Part shown: in pieces, positions 7,460-16,472 of the stretch | Layout of the letters: each line of letters begins with the position of its first letter | How positions within the stretch are numbered: position 1 is the stretch's first letter | Origin: a virus | Strand: one strand, 5' to 3' | IMG/VR virus record: IMGVR_UViG_3300048597_000627 | Location: 1 to 33,785 of that record | DNA: 33,785 bases | Notes under the pieces: model-generated | Databases searched by the model: none | Seen by the model: only the letters and a program-made list of their open reading frames with translations | What the model was told of the DNA's origin: nothing | Translations under genes and position numbers: made by a program

Positions 7460-7801
7460 TTACCGGGTGATATCGCGGGCAACTGTCATCGAGCCGGCGA
7501 CAAGCGTATCGACCAGCCCGGAGCGCGTCACTTCGATGTCATAGACATAAGCCCCCGGCGCGATGCTTGTCGTGCTGGCGCTCGGCGCAATCAGCACGAT
7601 CTCGCCCGGGTTGAGTTCGATGGTGCCAGCCGCGCGCGAAAACTGGAGCGTGATCGCCGTGGCTTCGGGCTTGACGCGCACATGGCTCCGCGCGGCATCG
7701 CCGACAGCCCATGCCGCGCCCTCGATCGGGATGACCAGACGCCAGTCATCACCCGGCGTCAGGCCAGACCAATCGGCCTGCCATGCGGTTGCGGCGGTCA
7801 T
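7460..7801 (-). CDS. Beta-sandwich-like virion protein
   Basis: A 113-aa protein starting 1 nt after its neighbour. It looks all-beta: WQADWSGLTPGDDWRLVIPIEG, SHVRVKPEATAITLQF, ELNPGEIVLIAPS and PGAYVYDIEVTRSGLVDTLVAGSMTVARDITR. The last segment has the pattern seen at the N-terminus of baseplate upper proteins and other fibre-docking domains (linear extension, Y-x-Y-D-I-E, then a strand that gives amounts such as DTLVAGSMTV). Likely part of the fibre module, perhaps an adapter for the collagen-like protein that follows. Confidence 0.65.
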   Translation of the reverse strand: MTAATAWQADWSGLTPGDDWRLVIPIEGAAWAVGDAARSHVRVKPEATAITLQFSRAAGTIELNPGEIVLIAPSASTTSIAPGAYVYDIEVTRSGLVDTLVAGSMTVARDITR

Positions 7802-7802
7802 C

Positions 7803-8288
7803 TCAGAACCGAGCCGCTAAGGCGACGGCTGCAGCGCTTGGCTTTGGCCAGTTGGCATCGTCGGCAGGGTCGAGCCCTTCGGCGGCAATCTCGGGCCAGC
7901 GTGCGCGCATCGCATCGATCCAGACCTTGCCATCTAGGGCGGCTTCGAGGTCGGCCTTGTCGGCGGCCGTTCTCTTCCCCTCGGGGATCGCAGCCAGAAG
8001 GCCGACATGCAGGCTCATGTTCTGCTGCGTCACCGCCGAGGCGCGGGCGAAAATGCGGCGAGCGCACTCGGCGCGCGCGGAGGCGAGACGAGCCTCGGGC
8101 GGTGGAGCCGGCGGCGGAGGAGGGGCTGAGAAAACGCCGTCGGCATAACCCCAGCCCTGCTCCGCCTCGGCCGTGGCCGCGACGAGCGTCGCCGCGATGT
8201 CGGGGTGGAGCGCATCGGCGGGGTCAACCTCGCCAAGCGTGATAACTTCGGCCACGCGGCCGTCGGCGATGCGTGCAAAGCGCGTCAT
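7803..8288 (-). CDS. Tail-fibre-assembly-like protein
   Basis: A 161-aa protein with an N-terminal beta-rich part (FARIADGRVAEVITL), a WGYADGVFSAPPPPPAPPP linker (about 45-63) and a helical C-terminal domain (ARAECARRIFARASAVTQQN). The same organisation is common for tail fibre assembly proteins that follow fibre genes: an N-terminal domain, a Pro hinge and a helical bundle. Such proteins chaperone fibre folding or stay on the fibre tip. No exact family is recognised. Confidence 0.6.
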   Translation of the reverse strand: MTRFARIADGRVAEVITLGEVDPADALHPDIAATLVAATAEAEQGWGYADGVFSAPPPPPAPPPEARLASARAECARRIFARASAVTQQNMSLHVGLLAAIPEGKRTAADKADLEAALDGKVWIDAMRARWPEIAAEGLDPADDANWPKPSAAAVALAARF

Positions 8289-8299
8289 GATGATGTCCT

Positions 8300-9457
8300 T
8301 CAGAAGGTGAGGATGACCTGGCCGCCACTGCCGACGCCGCCGTTACCAAAAAGCGCGCCGCCAGAAGCGCCGCCGCCCGGGAAAATACCGGACGGGCCCT
8401 GCGCAGCCCCTCCGGTGGAGACCACATAGGTAAAGTTTCCAGTGAAAGAACTGCCGCCCTGACCGAGCACGAACGAACCCGCCCCAATGGGATAGGCACC
8501 ACCGCCGCCTAACCCTGGCCGGACAATGCTGCCCCCGGCCCCGCCCGAGCCACCTGCGCCGGCAGTCAATTGCAAAGCGCCATTTGCGGACAAACCGCCG
8601 CCGCCGCCGATCGCGGAGATCATCGCACCGAAAGACGAGGTCCCGCCATTGCCGCCATTGGTCGGCCCAACCGCGAGCCCCGCTGCTCCACCCGCGCCGA
8701 CGACGACGTTATAGCTGACGCCCGGCGTGACAGCAAAGACACCCTCGCGATACTCGCCGCCGCCCCCCGCAGAAGCCACCGAGTTGGCTAGTGCCGTTGC
8801 ACCTCCGCCTCCGCCCCCGCCGCCCCAGCTCTGAACGCGGACGGAGAAAACGCCGGGCGGGCAGACCCAAGAGAACGTGCCGGGGGTGAAATAACCGACC
8901 GTCGAGCCCAGCTGAGACTGCGTCATGCCGGCGAGCTGGAAGGCTGCGCCATCATACATCACCCGCGCGACCATGCCCGCGCCAAGATCGCCCGCGATCA
9001 GCGCCGCCCCGCCCGGGCGCAGGATGGACCTCGTGCCGCTGAGCCCCGTCACGGCGAGGGTCGCCGCGCCGGTGTTGGTGGCGGCAAGCTTGATGTTGAG
9101 CGGGGTGCCCTCGAGCGAGGCCCAATCGGCGGGGGCGGGGTTGAGCGTGATGCTGATAGCGTTGGCCGTGCCGCCAGCCGTGGGATAATTCATGCGCTGC
9201 GAGCGCACGGCGCGGGCGATGAGCGCGTCGTCTGTGTTGTCGTCCGGCACGCCGGAGCGGCGCACGAGGGCGCGCAGGTTGGCTGTCAGAAAATTGGCCC
9301 AGCCGGCGCGCCATTCGGTGCCGTCACGCAGCAACGGACTGGAGCAGTCTCTTGCCCAATCATCCGGCGTGGAGGGTGCATTTTCGGGAGTGAGCGCGGC
9401 GCGTGTGGCGGACGGCCGCGCCGCGCCGAAGGCTCCGAAGCCAAACAGGTTGCCCAT
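8300..9457 (-). CDS. Tail fibre with glycine-rich receptor-binding domain
   Basis: A 385-aa candidate adhesin. The start at 9457 (MGNLFGFGAFGAARP) has AAAGGA 6-7 nt upstream. Residues 1-180 are likely the virion-attachment part. From about 195 (YFTPGTFSWVCPPGVFSVRVQSWGGG) a Gly-rich domain begins, with a run of eight Gly, GEYREGVF, and many GGG segments to the end (GQVILTF). Such domains form stacked polyglycine helices at phage fibre tips and contact host surface receptors. It is first in the fibre module after gp48. Confidence 0.88.
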   Translation of the reverse strand: MGNLFGFGAFGAARPSATRAALTPENAPSTPDDWARDCSSPLLRDGTEWRAGWANFLTANLRALVRRSGVPDDNTDDALIARAVRSQRMNYPTAGGTANAISITLNPAPADWASLEGTPLNIKLAATNTGAATLAVTGLSGTRSILRPGGAALIAGDLGAGMVARVMYDGAAFQLAGMTQSQLGSTVGYFTPGTFSWVCPPGVFSVRVQSWGGGGGGGGATALANSVASAGGGGEYREGVFAVTPGVSYNVVVGAGGAAGLAVGPTNGGNGGTSSFGAMISAIGGGGGLSANGALQLTAGAGGSGGAGGSIVRPGLGGGGAYPIGAGSFVLGQGGSSFTGNFTYVVSTGGAAQGPSGIFPGGGASGGALFGNGGVGSGGQVILTF

Positions 9458-9480
9458 GGCATGTCCTTTGGTTGCGAGAA

Positions 9481-10116
9481 CTAGTTGACCGTGACAAAAT
9501 CGAGATCGGCATGCGCTGGCGCGATGCGGCGCATGAGGCAGACGAGCGGGGTGATGTCCGGCGGGCAATCGAAGCCGTCACCGAACAGCATCAGGCCGAA
9601 CAGCGGGGCAGTGCCGGCGGCAGCGACATAAGCCGGGGACGCCGCAAGATCGACCGTGACGAACCAGGCGACGCCCTGCACGGCGCCGAAGATCAGCGGA
9701 CCAAACAGACCAGCACCAAAGCCGCAATCCTCCGGCCCCGTGACGAACTCCTGCCGGATCGTGATGCTCCAGCCGCGCCGGAGCGCTGCGGCGATGGCAT
9801 AATCCGTTGTTGAATCGCCAACGGCGTTGGCTTTCTCGCACGGGTCGGCAAACGGGTCGCAGCCGTCCGGCAGGCCATGCTCAAGCGCCCACAAATCGCG
9901 CGTCTCGATCGCCGTCGAGCAGAAGAACTCGTCGACCAGATCGCACAGCCGCGCATCCGTGCGGGCAAAGCTGGCGCCCATTGCGTCAAACACATGGCCC
10001 ATGACCGAGCCGGGCAGGCCGTCAAAGCCACCATGACGCCAGGCATCGCCGCGCGGGCGCAGCGCTGCGAGCGCCGCAGCGTGCTCGGCGGCGGAAAGGC
10101 AGGTGCTGGCACTCAT
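9481..10116 (-). CDS. DUF2313 / gp48-like baseplate protein
   Basis: A 211-aa protein of the YmfQ/Mu gp48 family: AALRPRGDAW near residues 18-27, FDAMGASFARTDARLCDLVDE, STAIETRDLWALEHGLPD (about 68-86) and a C-terminal cysteine-containing end PLVCLMRRIAPAHADLDF. In contractile baseplates it connects the wedges to the fibres. It comes after gp47 and before the fibre gene, as in Mu. Cys residues are more frequent than in neighbours (seven or so). Confidence 0.88.
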   Translation of the reverse strand: MSASTCLSAAEHAAALAALRPRGDAWRHGGFDGLPGSVMGHVFDAMGASFARTDARLCDLVDEFFCSTAIETRDLWALEHGLPDGCDPFADPCEKANAVGDSTTDYAIAAALRRGWSITIRQEFVTGPEDCGFGAGLFGPLIFGAVQGVAWFVTVDLAASPAYVAAAGTAPLFGLMLFGDGFDCPPDITPLVCLMRRIAPAHADLDFVTVN

Positions 10117-11222
10117 CAGACGAAACTCAGCGCGCCCATGACGGCCACCTCACCGGCTGCCAGCGTGATGTCGGCGGCAGGCAGCGTGACGCTGTGCCGC
10201 TGCTCGCCCGAGGCATTCGCTGCAGCTTGCCATATCCATGACCGGGAGAACGTCTGCGCCGTGGCGAGGAAGGGCATGGATGGATGCGGCGAGGCAATGC
10301 CAGCGACCCGGCTTTCGCGGGCAAAGGTCGCGGCAATCTCGGCCGCCACCGCGCTCCGGGCCTCCGGCGTGTCAGGTGCGAGACCGGCGATTGTAACAGG
10401 CACGGCGACAGGGGTGGCGGCGCGGACCACGCCGAGCCCGGCACCGGGCGCGGCGGCAAGAAGGGCTGCGCGCACGATGGCGAGATCGCTGTCGAGCGGC
10501 AGCCCATTGGCGCGGGAGCCGTCGAAAAATGGATAGACCACGACAGTGCCGCGCCCGGAGCCAAGCGGCTCGATGAAAGCGCGCGTCACACCCGGCACGG
10601 CCAGCGTGTAGCGCAGCCAGTCTGCCGGCGCGCCGGCATGCTCGGGGAAGGCCTTGGAAAACAGAAGCCGGGAGCGGTAGGCGTCATCACTTTCGGTATC
10701 GGCCGCGCCGCCCAGCCCGCCTGCAGCAACCTCGAACGTGGCCACACCGGTGAGGCCGGACTGCGCGGTGAGAACGGCAGCCGCAGCCGTGGCCGCAGCC
10801 GCGCCGGGCTCAACGGCGGTGACCGCGACGGTGGCGATGGAGGCGTTGACAATGGCGCCGGCATCGGCGGTGAAGGTTGCCCCGTCAGAACGGGAAAGGA
10901 TCGCGCCGGCGGCCAGCGTCGCAGCCCCGGCAGCCGTCATGATGATGAACCCGCGCGCCGGCGCGGCAGCCTTGCGTGGCACCGCCGGCTTCATCTCGGC
11001 GCCGTGGCGGTCGAGCTGGTCGGCGTCGCAGGTCAGCACGAAGCGCTGGTCAGCCGCCCAGGCGGCATGCAGGTGGATGCCGTAAAGGCCCCCCGCGATG
11101 ACCTTGGCGGTGGGGTGCAGGTTGTTGCGGGCGAGCGCCGCGTCGGCGCCCGGCAGGGCCGCATTGAAATCGCGGACGCTGTCAGTGACCAGCGCGTCAA
11201 GGGTCGGGGTTTGCCAGCTCAT
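10116..11222 (-). CDS. Baseplate J protein gp47-like
   Basis: A 368-aa baseplate wedge protein. The N-terminus TPTLDALVTDSVRDFNAALPGADA and ARNNLHPTAKVIAG are typical of Mu gp47/baseplate J. The central LGGAADTESDDAYRSRLL and GAPADWLRYTLAVPGVTRAFIEP form the J-domain signature (about 170-225). The C-terminus holds alternating beta strands. It joins wedges and transmits the contraction signal from fibres. The stop overlaps gp48 by TGATG. Confidence 0.92.
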   Translation of the reverse strand: MSWQTPTLDALVTDSVRDFNAALPGADAALARNNLHPTAKVIAGGLYGIHLHAAWAADQRFVLTCDADQLDRHGAEMKPAVPRKAAAPARGFIIMTAAGAATLAAGAILSRSDGATFTADAGAIVNASIATVAVTAVEPGAAAATAAAAVLTAQSGLTGVATFEVAAGGLGGAADTESDDAYRSRLLFSKAFPEHAGAPADWLRYTLAVPGVTRAFIEPLGSGRGTVVVYPFFDGSRANGLPLDSDLAIVRAALLAAAPGAGLGVVRAATPVAVPVTIAGLAPDTPEARSAVAAEIAATFARESRVAGIASPHPSMPFLATAQTFSRSWIWQAAANASGEQRHSVTLPAADITLAAGEVAVMGALSFV

Positions 11223-11749
11223 CGTGTGATCTCGCGCCAGAGCCGCTCGAAGCGGCGGTCGTAGACGAGCGCGCCGTCGCGCCCCCTGATGACGATCTGC
11301 AGCCAGACGCCGCGTTGTCCGTCGATGACGCCGCTGGTCACATCGACGGACGCAGCGACCTTGTCGCGCAGCATCCAGTTGAGCGCTTCCTCGGCGTAGA
11401 GCCGGGCGAAAGCGGCGTTGCGCTCGGAGGTGACCTCGTTGCGCAGCAGCCAGAGGTGGCTGCCGATTTCTTCCGGCTGCCGGCCTTCGGGCGCGACAGC
11501 ATCACCCCACCAGCCGCGCCGATCGGGCTCATCCGGCCGCCAGCCTTCCGGCGCACGGCGATCAGTGAACAGCGAAATGATGACGGCAGAGGCAAGCTGG
11601 CCATCAGCGCCAAGGCCGCCGGGGTTGACCGGATCATTCGCCGCAGCGACGGACCAGTCGCCCAGCCCTTCGGCCTCGATCCAGCCGGTCGTCCACGGCA
11701 AGGCCGGCGTCGCGGCATCGGCGCGGGTGATGGTGACAGGATAGGTCAT
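11219..11749 (-). CDS. Baseplate protein gp46-like (Mu gp46 / wedge)
   Basis: A 176-aa protein. The start at 11749 is chosen because GGAAAG sits 7-8 nt upstream. Segments typical for gp46 include ASAVIISLFTDRRAP, GWWGDAV, IGSHLWLLRNEVTSERNAAFARLYAEEALNWML and the closing LVYDRRFERLW. Mu gp46 is a wedge protein of the gp25/W kind that starts sheath polymerisation on the baseplate. The ATGA overlap with gp47 supports joint wedge assembly. Confidence 0.88.
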   Translation of the reverse strand: MTYPVTITRADAATPALPWTTGWIEAEGLGDWSVAAANDPVNPGGLGADGQLASAVIISLFTDRRAPEGWRPDEPDRRGWWGDAVAPEGRQPEEIGSHLWLLRNEVTSERNAAFARLYAEEALNWMLRDKVAASVDVTSGVIDGQRGVWLQIVIRGRDGALVYDRRFERLWREITR

Positions 11750-11803
11750 GTAATCTTTCCGCCGCGCCTGCACGCCGCCCACCAACCCATGCCGGCGCGG
11801 CGA

Positions 11804-12271
11804 TCAGAGAATGGCAAACACCTTGCTGGAGGGACCGCCGACAGTCTGCACGGCCTGGCCACCGGGCCCGCCGAGATCGATGCGGGTGTCGGAAACAATG
11901 ACCTTGAGCGCACCGCGCGTGATCTCGACAGACCCTGCGGCCGCCCTGATCTCGACCCCGCCGGACATTTTCGCATAGACGATGTTGCCTGCCTGATCGT
12001 AGAGCACAGCCCCGCCGGCGACCGTGCTGCGCGGACGGCCCGACGTCTCGAACCCGAGCGCAAGCAACCGATCGCTGGAGCCGATGCGCGCGGCATAGCC
12101 GACCGCACCAGCCGGTGCGCTCGACGAGAAGCCGTGGACGCCGGCGCGCGCAACTTTGGTGAATTCCTCGCCGGCAAAGCCCTTGAAGCTGAGCAGCTGC
12201 TGCTCGCCGGAATCGTCGAGCCCTGTCAGCTCGCCGCGCAGGATCAAGGACGAATCGTACAGATCACGCAT
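11804..12271 (-). CDS. Baseplate spike protein gp45-like
   Basis: A 155-aa central spike protein. The start at MRDLYDSSL (12271) is preferred because the longer open frame only overlaps the hub gene. Beta-rich repeats such as LYDQAGNIVYAKMSGGVEIRAAAGSVEITRGALKVIVSD suit the trimeric beta-helix of Mu gp45, which pierces the outer membrane. No HxH iron-binding tip motif is evident; the chain ends SSKVFAIL. It is somewhat shorter than Mu gp45 (about 197 aa). It overlaps the hub gene by 8 nt. Confidence 0.85.
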   Translation of the reverse strand: MRDLYDSSLILRGELTGLDDSGEQQLLSFKGFAGEEFTKVARAGVHGFSSSAPAGAVGYAARIGSSDRLLALGFETSGRPRSTVAGGAVLYDQAGNIVYAKMSGGVEIRAAAGSVEITRGALKVIVSDTRIDLGGPGGQAVQTVGGPSSKVFAIL

Positions 12272-13367
12272 CGTCAGACCCTGCCTTGCCGGCATCCCAG
12301 GCCTTGCCGCTCTTGCCACCCTTGGCCTTGCCGCCGCCGAAGCTGCGAGGGTCGACCAGGGACAACGCGGCGAAGGTGCCCTCCTCCGATTGCGAGAGAC
12401 GAACCTTCTTGATGGTCATGTCCTGCGCGAGGCCGAGCGCGGCAATGGAAACATAGACATTCCAGCCCGGCTGCCAGAGGGCGCCGGAGGCGTCACGCCA
12501 GCCCACGATCTTGACCTCGCAAGTGGTGCCCTCGCCGACGGCGCGGTCGCGGTGCCAGCGGGCCCGCTCGCGCGCATCCTCCTGTGCCACGGCCTCGGGC
12601 GGCACGATCACGCGCAGACGGTTGCGGCCGCCGCCCTCGTCAGAGGCTTCGCCCTCGACGCGCAGCCGGGCCGGCGCATACCCATCGGGGGCCTGCGCGC
12701 GGACCTTGACCTTGGCGAAGCGCTTGGAATCATCGTGCACGGCGCTGGCATCGACCAGCAACGGCCAGAAGTTGTCACCGTCGCGGATCTCGCCAGCGTG
12801 ACGCTTTTTTGCCTCTTTCGCGAACTTTAGATCGCCCTTCGGCGTGTCGGAGATGGTGAAGCCTTCAGCCCGCGCCCAGCGCTCGGCAGCGGAAAACACC
12901 GTTTCGCCGGGCCTGAGCCGGAACAGCGGCCGGGACTTCAGCGAAAGGTCGGTGTCGATGCTGACGCCGTGCGTCTTGGCCAGTTCGCCGATGGCGTCCC
13001 TGGCCGTCTTGTCGCGGAACTCGCCGGTCTTGTGGTCGGCGGCGCTGTCGATCACGTCGCCCGTCTTCGAGCGGCCGGAAATCGACAGCTCCTGCTCTTC
13101 GCCCTGGATGCGTGGCGAACGCTTTTCGACATGGCCGGTCAGGATGAGATCGCCACCACCCGGCGCGAACGGCTCGCCGCCGGATTGCGTGCGGATCGTG
13201 CAGGCGGCGCGGGCCAGCAGGTCGATCATCTGCGCCTGATCAATGTCAGGGTGCTTGACCTTGGCCTCGAAGGCGCGCGCCGCTTCATCATGGGCGATGG
13301 AGATTTCAATGGTCTGCGGCTGCAGCTCGAGGCCGCCGGCCGCGATGGTGACGATCTCGAACGCCAT
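12264..13367 (-). CDS. Baseplate hub protein gp44-like (Mu gpP)
   Basis: A 367-aa hub protein of the Mu gp44 / T4 gp27 fold that forms the trimeric base for the spike. Characteristic parts are the N-terminal EISIAHDEAARAFEAKV, the ISGRSKTGDVIDSAA segment (about 95-110) and DAIGELAKTHGVSI. FRLRPGETVFSAAERWARAEGF is a LysM-like region (about 147-170) and is seen in gp44 proteins. The last 25 residues are Lys/Gly-rich. The stop lies 8 nt inside the gp45 start region. Confidence 0.9.
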   Translation of the reverse strand: MAFEIVTIAAGGLELQPQTIEISIAHDEAARAFEAKVKHPDIDQAQMIDLLARAACTIRTQSGGEPFAPGGGDLILTGHVEKRSPRIQGEEQELSISGRSKTGDVIDSAADHKTGEFRDKTARDAIGELAKTHGVSIDTDLSLKSRPLFRLRPGETVFSAAERWARAEGFTISDTPKGDLKFAKEAKKRHAGEIRDGDNFWPLLVDASAVHDDSKRFAKVKVRAQAPDGYAPARLRVEGEASDEGGGRNRLRVIVPPEAVAQEDARERARWHRDRAVGEGTTCEVKIVGWRDASGALWQPGWNVYVSIAALGLAQDMTIKKVRLSQSEEGTFAALSLVDPRSFGGGKAKGGKSGKAWDAGKAGSDDA

Positions 13368-14554
13368 CAGGAGGCCAACGCTTCAAACCGCTCGGGCAGC
13401 GCGGCCGGGTTCGGGCTGCGCGTGCGGCGGGCCAGATCGACGGCGCGCTGCGGGTCGTTGTAAAGCCGGTGCGCCCACCACAGCGCCGGCAGGCGGCGCG
13501 GCGCGGCCACGGTGATCAGCGGGGCAATGGCGGTGGCCTGTGCGGTGATCAGCTCGACCGCGACGCCTTTCATGGCGGAGAGTGCGCCACGCAAATCAAA
13601 GCCGGCGCGACCGGCACGGGCCAGCGCATCGTCGAACACGGCAGCGGCAAGGCTGCGGGCCTCGATGGCGGCGGCGCGGTCGAGCCAGTCGGCACGGGCC
13701 AGAGCTTCACCCACGGCAAGCGCGCGGGCGGCAGCAGTGAGCGCGACGATCTCGCCCGCATTGGCGGCAATGACGGTCGAGAGGCCCGAGGAAACAGCAG
13801 CAGGCGCAGGCTCGGCGGGGCGGCCTGCGGCGATCACGAGGCTCAGCAGACCGGCAGGCTCGGCAGCGTCGCCCAGCGCAATGGCGGCGGCGGCAAGGCC
13901 GGAGCCGAACCCGGCAGGGTCGGCGGGAAGGTTGCCCACACCAGCCAGCATGGCTGTGAAAGGCGCGGCCAGCGCGGCCTGGGCGGCGGGCCCCAGCCGG
14001 GATGCCTCGCGCAGGGCGATGAGGTCGCCAGCGGCACTGGCTCCGGCATTGACAGCGGCCTCGCGCACAGGAGCGGGCTGGCCGGTCAGCGTGATCGCGC
14101 GCGAGGCGTATCCCGCCATGGCCGGGATCATGGCCGCAGCGGCGGAGAACAGCGCCGATTGCAGCGCGCCGATCGAGAGCGAGACCCCTGCCCTGTCGGG
14201 CTCGGCCACCGCCTCGAGATCGACCGCGGCATAGCCGAGCCGGTCCTTTTCAAAGGCGCGCTTCGCCTTGGTCAGCCGCACGCGGGAAATGATGAAATCG
14301 GGCAGCACGAGCACGCCACGATGGGCGGCCTCGGGCATCGCCGTCAGGGCGGCGGCGCGGGCATAGGCGAAATCGCCGGTCAGATAGGCCGTGACCTCGA
14401 AGGCGCGCGCGGCAGGGCCGAAGCTTTCCAGCACATGCCCGCCATTGGGGATAAGCGTCTTGGCGACGCGCTGCCCGGCCTCGACATGGGCGCGGTCCAC
14501 ATAGAACGCAACGCCGTTGAACGAGGCTGGCAGAAGGCGATCCGTCCAGGACAT
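13367..14554 (-). CDS. DNA circularisation / baseplate protein N (Mu gpN-like)
   Basis: A 395-aa protein whose first 100 residues (WTDRLLPASFNGVAFYVD, GGHVLESFGPAARAFEVTAYLTGDFAYA) match the DNA_circ_N domain of Mu gpN. Despite the name, this family is a baseplate/tail-tip protein that links the tape measure and hub. The remainder is Ala-rich and helical, with low complexity and more variation expected. It starts 3 nt after the tape measure stop and overlaps the gp44 start (TGATG). Confidence 0.88.
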   Translation of the reverse strand: MSWTDRLLPASFNGVAFYVDRAHVEAGQRVAKTLIPNGGHVLESFGPAARAFEVTAYLTGDFAYARAAALTAMPEAAHRGVLVLPDFIISRVRLTKAKRAFEKDRLGYAAVDLEAVAEPDRAGVSLSIGALQSALFSAAAAMIPAMAGYASRAITLTGQPAPVREAAVNAGASAAGDLIALREASRLGPAAQAALAAPFTAMLAGVGNLPADPAGFGSGLAAAAIALGDAAEPAGLLSLVIAAGRPAEPAPAAVSSGLSTVIAANAGEIVALTAAARALAVGEALARADWLDRAAAIEARSLAAAVFDDALARAGRAGFDLRGALSAMKGVAVELITAQATAIAPLITVAAPRRLPALWWAHRLYNDPQRAVDLARRTRSPNPAALPERFEALAS

Positions 14555-14557
14555 GAC

Positions 14558-16468
14558 CTATCGCGCCTCGTTCATGGAAGGGCCCGTGTTCAGGCCGGAA
14601 AGGGACAGTGACGGAGCCCTGAGCGAATTCAGCTGGCGCTGGATGCGTTGGATCGCCACCGTCGCCTCAGCCTCCATCCTGATCAGGCCGGATGACAACC
14701 CGCTGGCAAGCGCGTTGCCGGCTGCCTGCCCGGCCGGGCCGAGCGCGTCGATGGTCGACTTGACCTCGCCGGCCTTCGAGATCACATCACCGAAGTCTCC
14801 GGCGACGTTGACCCTGGCCTTGCCGGTTTTGGGGTCCACGGAGGTCAGCGGCGTCGAGCCGAACTGGCCGAGGTTGGACATGCGGCCCGAGGACCGATCA
14901 GCAGCATCGCGGGCAATGCTGGCATTGCGCTGCTCGGCGGCGCGGGCCTGATGGATGCGGCGCGCCACCTCGTCGGAATGGTCGGCGGCATCCTCGCGGG
15001 GGTCAGTGAGCCCCATCGCGGCGCGCCGCTGGCGCACATAGCCGCCAGCAGCCGAAGAGGCCGCAGCACGGTTGACCCGCTGGCTTTCAAGGGCAGCGCG
15101 CTGGGCTTCCACATCGCGGTCGACACGGGCGAAGCGAGCGGCCTGATCGGTGTTCGACCCGAAACCGGATGTCAGACCCTTCACCCATTCCAGAACAGGA
15201 TCAGGCTCGTTGCGATTCCGGACCACCCCCGTCATCGGCTCGATGTATTCGTCCGGGTTCATCTTCTGGCCGTAGCGCTCGCGGTAATAGGCGAGCATGA
15301 CCTGAATACGGTTGGTGCCGTTCTCCAGCGAATCGACCGCCGTGTTGATACCGTCGGCGACGCTGCCCCCGAGGATCTTGAGGCTGTTGCCCATCCGCGC
15401 CATCAGAACGTCGATGGCCTGCGTGGCGCGGTCGATGCGGTTGAAATCCTTTTCGGTTGCCAGCTGGAAGCCGGCGCGGACCGAACCGAGCGCCTTCTGC
15501 TTGTCAGCAGCGATGCCCAACAGCTTGTTGAGGTTCGGCAGGGCGCTCACAAGGCGGCCGATGTCGTCGCCGTATTCCTTGCCGAACATCTTTTCGAGCG
15601 TCTCGATGCGCTTGGTGCCCTGCAGCTTGTCGAGCGCGCCAAGCATCTGGAGGATCGCGCCGGTCGCGTCCTTGCCGACCGCCTGCTTGAACTTGCGGGC
15701 GTTGATGCCCACCGACTGCAGCCCCTCGACGAAGCCCTTGTCGCTGCCGGAGATGCGGCCAAACAGGGCATTAAGGCCCATGGCAGCGGTCTCGGTGCGA
15801 ACACCCAGCTCCTTCAGCGACGCACCGAAGGCGATGACGTTCTCGGCACCGATGCCCAGCGTCTTGCCGGTGCCGCCAGCGCGGCGCAGGATGTCAATCA
15901 GATCGGTTTCCTTTGACGCCGAATTGTCGGCGACGGTGTTGATCGTGTCGCCGATCTCCTCGATGCGCTTCTGGTTGGCCTGATAGATGTTGCCGATCTC
16001 GGCAAGGGCCTGCGAGGTTTCCTGCGCATTGGTGCCCCAGGCGACCGTGGCCTTCGAGGCGTATTCGGTGAAGCGCAGGAGGTCGTCCTTTGGGCGGCCG
16101 GCGAAGCCCGCGGCGGCCAGCATGCCGGCCAGCTCTTCCTTGGTCTTGCCGGTGGCGCGGGCGAGGTTGAGCACCTCGTCCTCATAGCGCTTCAGCGACT
16201 CGCCGGAGGCATTGGTCGCGCGCTGCACGTCATACATGCTGCGCTCGAGCGAGATGGCGGAACGGGCGGCCCGCATCGCGCCAAAGCCAGCGCCAGCGCC
16301 TGCCAGCACGCCCTGCAGGTTCCCCAGCAGGTTCATGCCGCCAAGCCTTGCGGCAGCAGCGGCTTGCGTGCGGCGGAACCGCTCCAGCTCGGCCGCCGCC
16401 GAAGCGAGACCGGGCCGCAGCCTGTTCTGTGCTGTGATCAGCGCCTCGGCGCGGACAGTGGTGCCCAT
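14558..16468 (-). CDS. Tail tape measure protein
   Basis: A 636-aa, mostly helical protein that sets tail length and is ejected with DNA. The TP901-type core is seen around residues 85-260: RATGKTKEELAGMLAAAGFAG, WGTNAQETSQALAEIGNIYQ, ETDLIDILRRAGGTGKTLGIG. Hydrophobic Gly/Ala stretches are at about 49-70 (NLQGVLAGAGAGFGAMRAA) and near 355-370. The C-terminal region is charged and helical, ending with NTGPSMNEAR. By the usual rule of about 0.15 nm per residue the tail would be near 95 nm long (inference). It follows the chaperone genes as in most tailed phages. Confidence 0.93.
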   Translation of the reverse strand: MGTTVRAEALITAQNRLRPGLASAAAELERFRRTQAAAAARLGGMNLLGNLQGVLAGAGAGFGAMRAARSAISLERSMYDVQRATNASGESLKRYEDEVLNLARATGKTKEELAGMLAAAGFAGRPKDDLLRFTEYASKATVAWGTNAQETSQALAEIGNIYQANQKRIEEIGDTINTVADNSASKETDLIDILRRAGGTGKTLGIGAENVIAFGASLKELGVRTETAAMGLNALFGRISGSDKGFVEGLQSVGINARKFKQAVGKDATGAILQMLGALDKLQGTKRIETLEKMFGKEYGDDIGRLVSALPNLNKLLGIAADKQKALGSVRAGFQLATEKDFNRIDRATQAIDVLMARMGNSLKILGGSVADGINTAVDSLENGTNRIQVMLAYYRERYGQKMNPDEYIEPMTGVVRNRNEPDPVLEWVKGLTSGFGSNTDQAARFARVDRDVEAQRAALESQRVNRAAASSAAGGYVRQRRAAMGLTDPREDAADHSDEVARRIHQARAAEQRNASIARDAADRSSGRMSNLGQFGSTPLTSVDPKTGKARVNVAGDFGDVISKAGEVKSTIDALGPAGQAAGNALASGLSSGLIRMEAEATVAIQRIQRQLNSLRAPSLSLSGLNTGPSMNEAR

Positions 16469-16472
16469 GATG